A stretch of 64,000 nt of DNA from assembly GCA_016699535.1 (NCBI GenBank), contig CP064980.1, positions 1,744,001 to 1,808,000 of the forward strand. The letters run 5' to 3'. Within the stretch, counting starts at the first letter, position 1. Each line of letters begins with the position of its first letter. Shown one piece after another: positions 63,461-64,000 of the stretch. The position numbers and the translations under genes were made by a program. The notes under the pieces are model-generated. The model was not told the DNA's origin. It was given only the letters and a program-made list of their open reading frames with translations, and did no database searches. Source of the DNA: Myxococcales bacterium (GTDB lineage Bacteria; Myxococcota_A; Polyangia; Polyangiales; GCA-016699535).

Positions 63461-64000
63461 GGACAATCTTTTTAGTCAACTGCCGTCCTATTTGTCGGGT
63501 CATTTATCGTTAACGCTCACAGCCCTTTTAGCAGGAAGCTGTCTTAGTTTGCCCTTGGGTATCCTTGCAACGCGGGCCAAGTGGATGGAGCGGCTGTTTA
63601 TCGGTGTAGCAAGTGAAGTGCAGACAACGCCGAGTTTAGCGTTGCTTGCCTTGATGGTTCCTTTACTGGCCTTTTTTGCACTGCCCAACATTGGTTTTCT
63701 GCCGGCGGTGATTGCACTGACGCTCTACAGTATTCTTCCTATTTTGCTAGGCACGGTTACTGCTATCAATGGCCTCGATCCTGCTGTGCTTGAGGCTGCG
63801 CGAGCTGTTGGTATGAGCGAATGGCAAAGCTTGCGTTGGGTGCAATTGCCCTTGGCTCTGCCAGTCATCATTGCTGGCATTCGTACATCTGCGGTATGGG
63901 TTGTTGGTACCGCTACTCTTGGAACACTTGTTGGAGCAACCAGCCTTGGCAATTATATTTTGTCGGGCCTTCAAACACAAAACTACAAGTCGGTGTTGCT
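63461..64000 (+). CDS. ABC transporter permease, glycine betaine/choline type (3' truncated)
   Basis: An ATG at 63461 opens a frame that runs off the window (180 codons). It reads LSGHLSLTLTALLAGSCLSLPLGILATR, then TTPSLALLALMVPLL and the permease EAA loop EAARAVGMSEWQSLRWVQLPLALPVIIAGIRT. These match OpuBB/OsmY-region permeases for osmoprotectants. In this family the permease is often fused to a substrate-binding domain, which would lie outside the window. The left half of the gap shows no gene. Confidence 0.88.

Overview
The window looks like chromosome from a Myxococcota-type (former Deltaproteobacteria) bacterium of moderate GC. Reasons: an eukaryote-like Ser/Thr kinase with a C-terminal membrane anchor, FHA-GGDEF and GAF-GGDEF cyclases, many Cys-anchored lipoproteins, an OmpA protein with thrombospondin type 3 repeats, a split ImuA / ImuB-DnaE2 mutagenesis locus, type IV pilus parts and a beta-propeller lipoprotein. 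This assignment is inference; no rRNA or tRNA gene was seen.

Layout. 0-4.6 kb: end of an ATPase gene, then signalling genes on the minus strand (FHA-GGDEF, kinase, lipoprotein, TPR protein). 4.7-7.9 kb: a compact RiPP locus: PqqD-like recognition protein, radical SAM/SPASM enzyme, 60-residue Cys-containing precursor, HprK-like kinase (frameshifted) and S26-type peptidase. 8.3-12.1 kb: a pilin-associated locus with a membrane protein, a prepilin, a Ser/Asn-repeat protein and a polytopic protein with a GspG-like C-terminus. 12.1-18 kb: Dam methylase, GAF-GGDEF, purQ-purL, a beta-barrel protein. 18-26 kb: intergenic hairpin elements, then dnaE2, imuB, a secreted protein with a RelE-like end, and imuA. 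26-35 kb: lipoproteins, lipid enzymes (acyltransferase, CDP-alcohol phosphatidyltransferase), SuhB, an Ig/LamG lipoprotein and a beta-propeller lipoprotein. 35-42.5 kb: MBL hydrolase and SDR, DUF3501 / rubredoxin-like / Fe-S / rubrerythrin genes, MlaF-MlaE. 42.5-54.5 kb: PhzF, Alr, PilZ, signal peptidase-like protein, PilT, isocitrate dehydrogenase, glucokinase, APC permease, PheA, photolyase. 54.5-64 kb: hairpin repeats, hutU-hutI, RHH-ParA pair, a Cys-rich lipoprotein with OmpA, an SDR and the start of an ABC permease.

Two themes run through the window. First, at least twelve conserved genes are broken by single-base indels, mostly in short homopolymers, while their reading frames are otherwise intact. 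I read this mainly as sequence error rather than decay, so I annotate the joined genes. Second, several intergenic gaps carry 80-150 bp inverted-repeat elements. Copies share an internal core while the outer arms differ between copies but remain self-complementary. The best candidates for under-described biology are the RiPP locus with its kinase and C-terminal Ser, the hairpin element families, and the membrane/pseudopilin locus.
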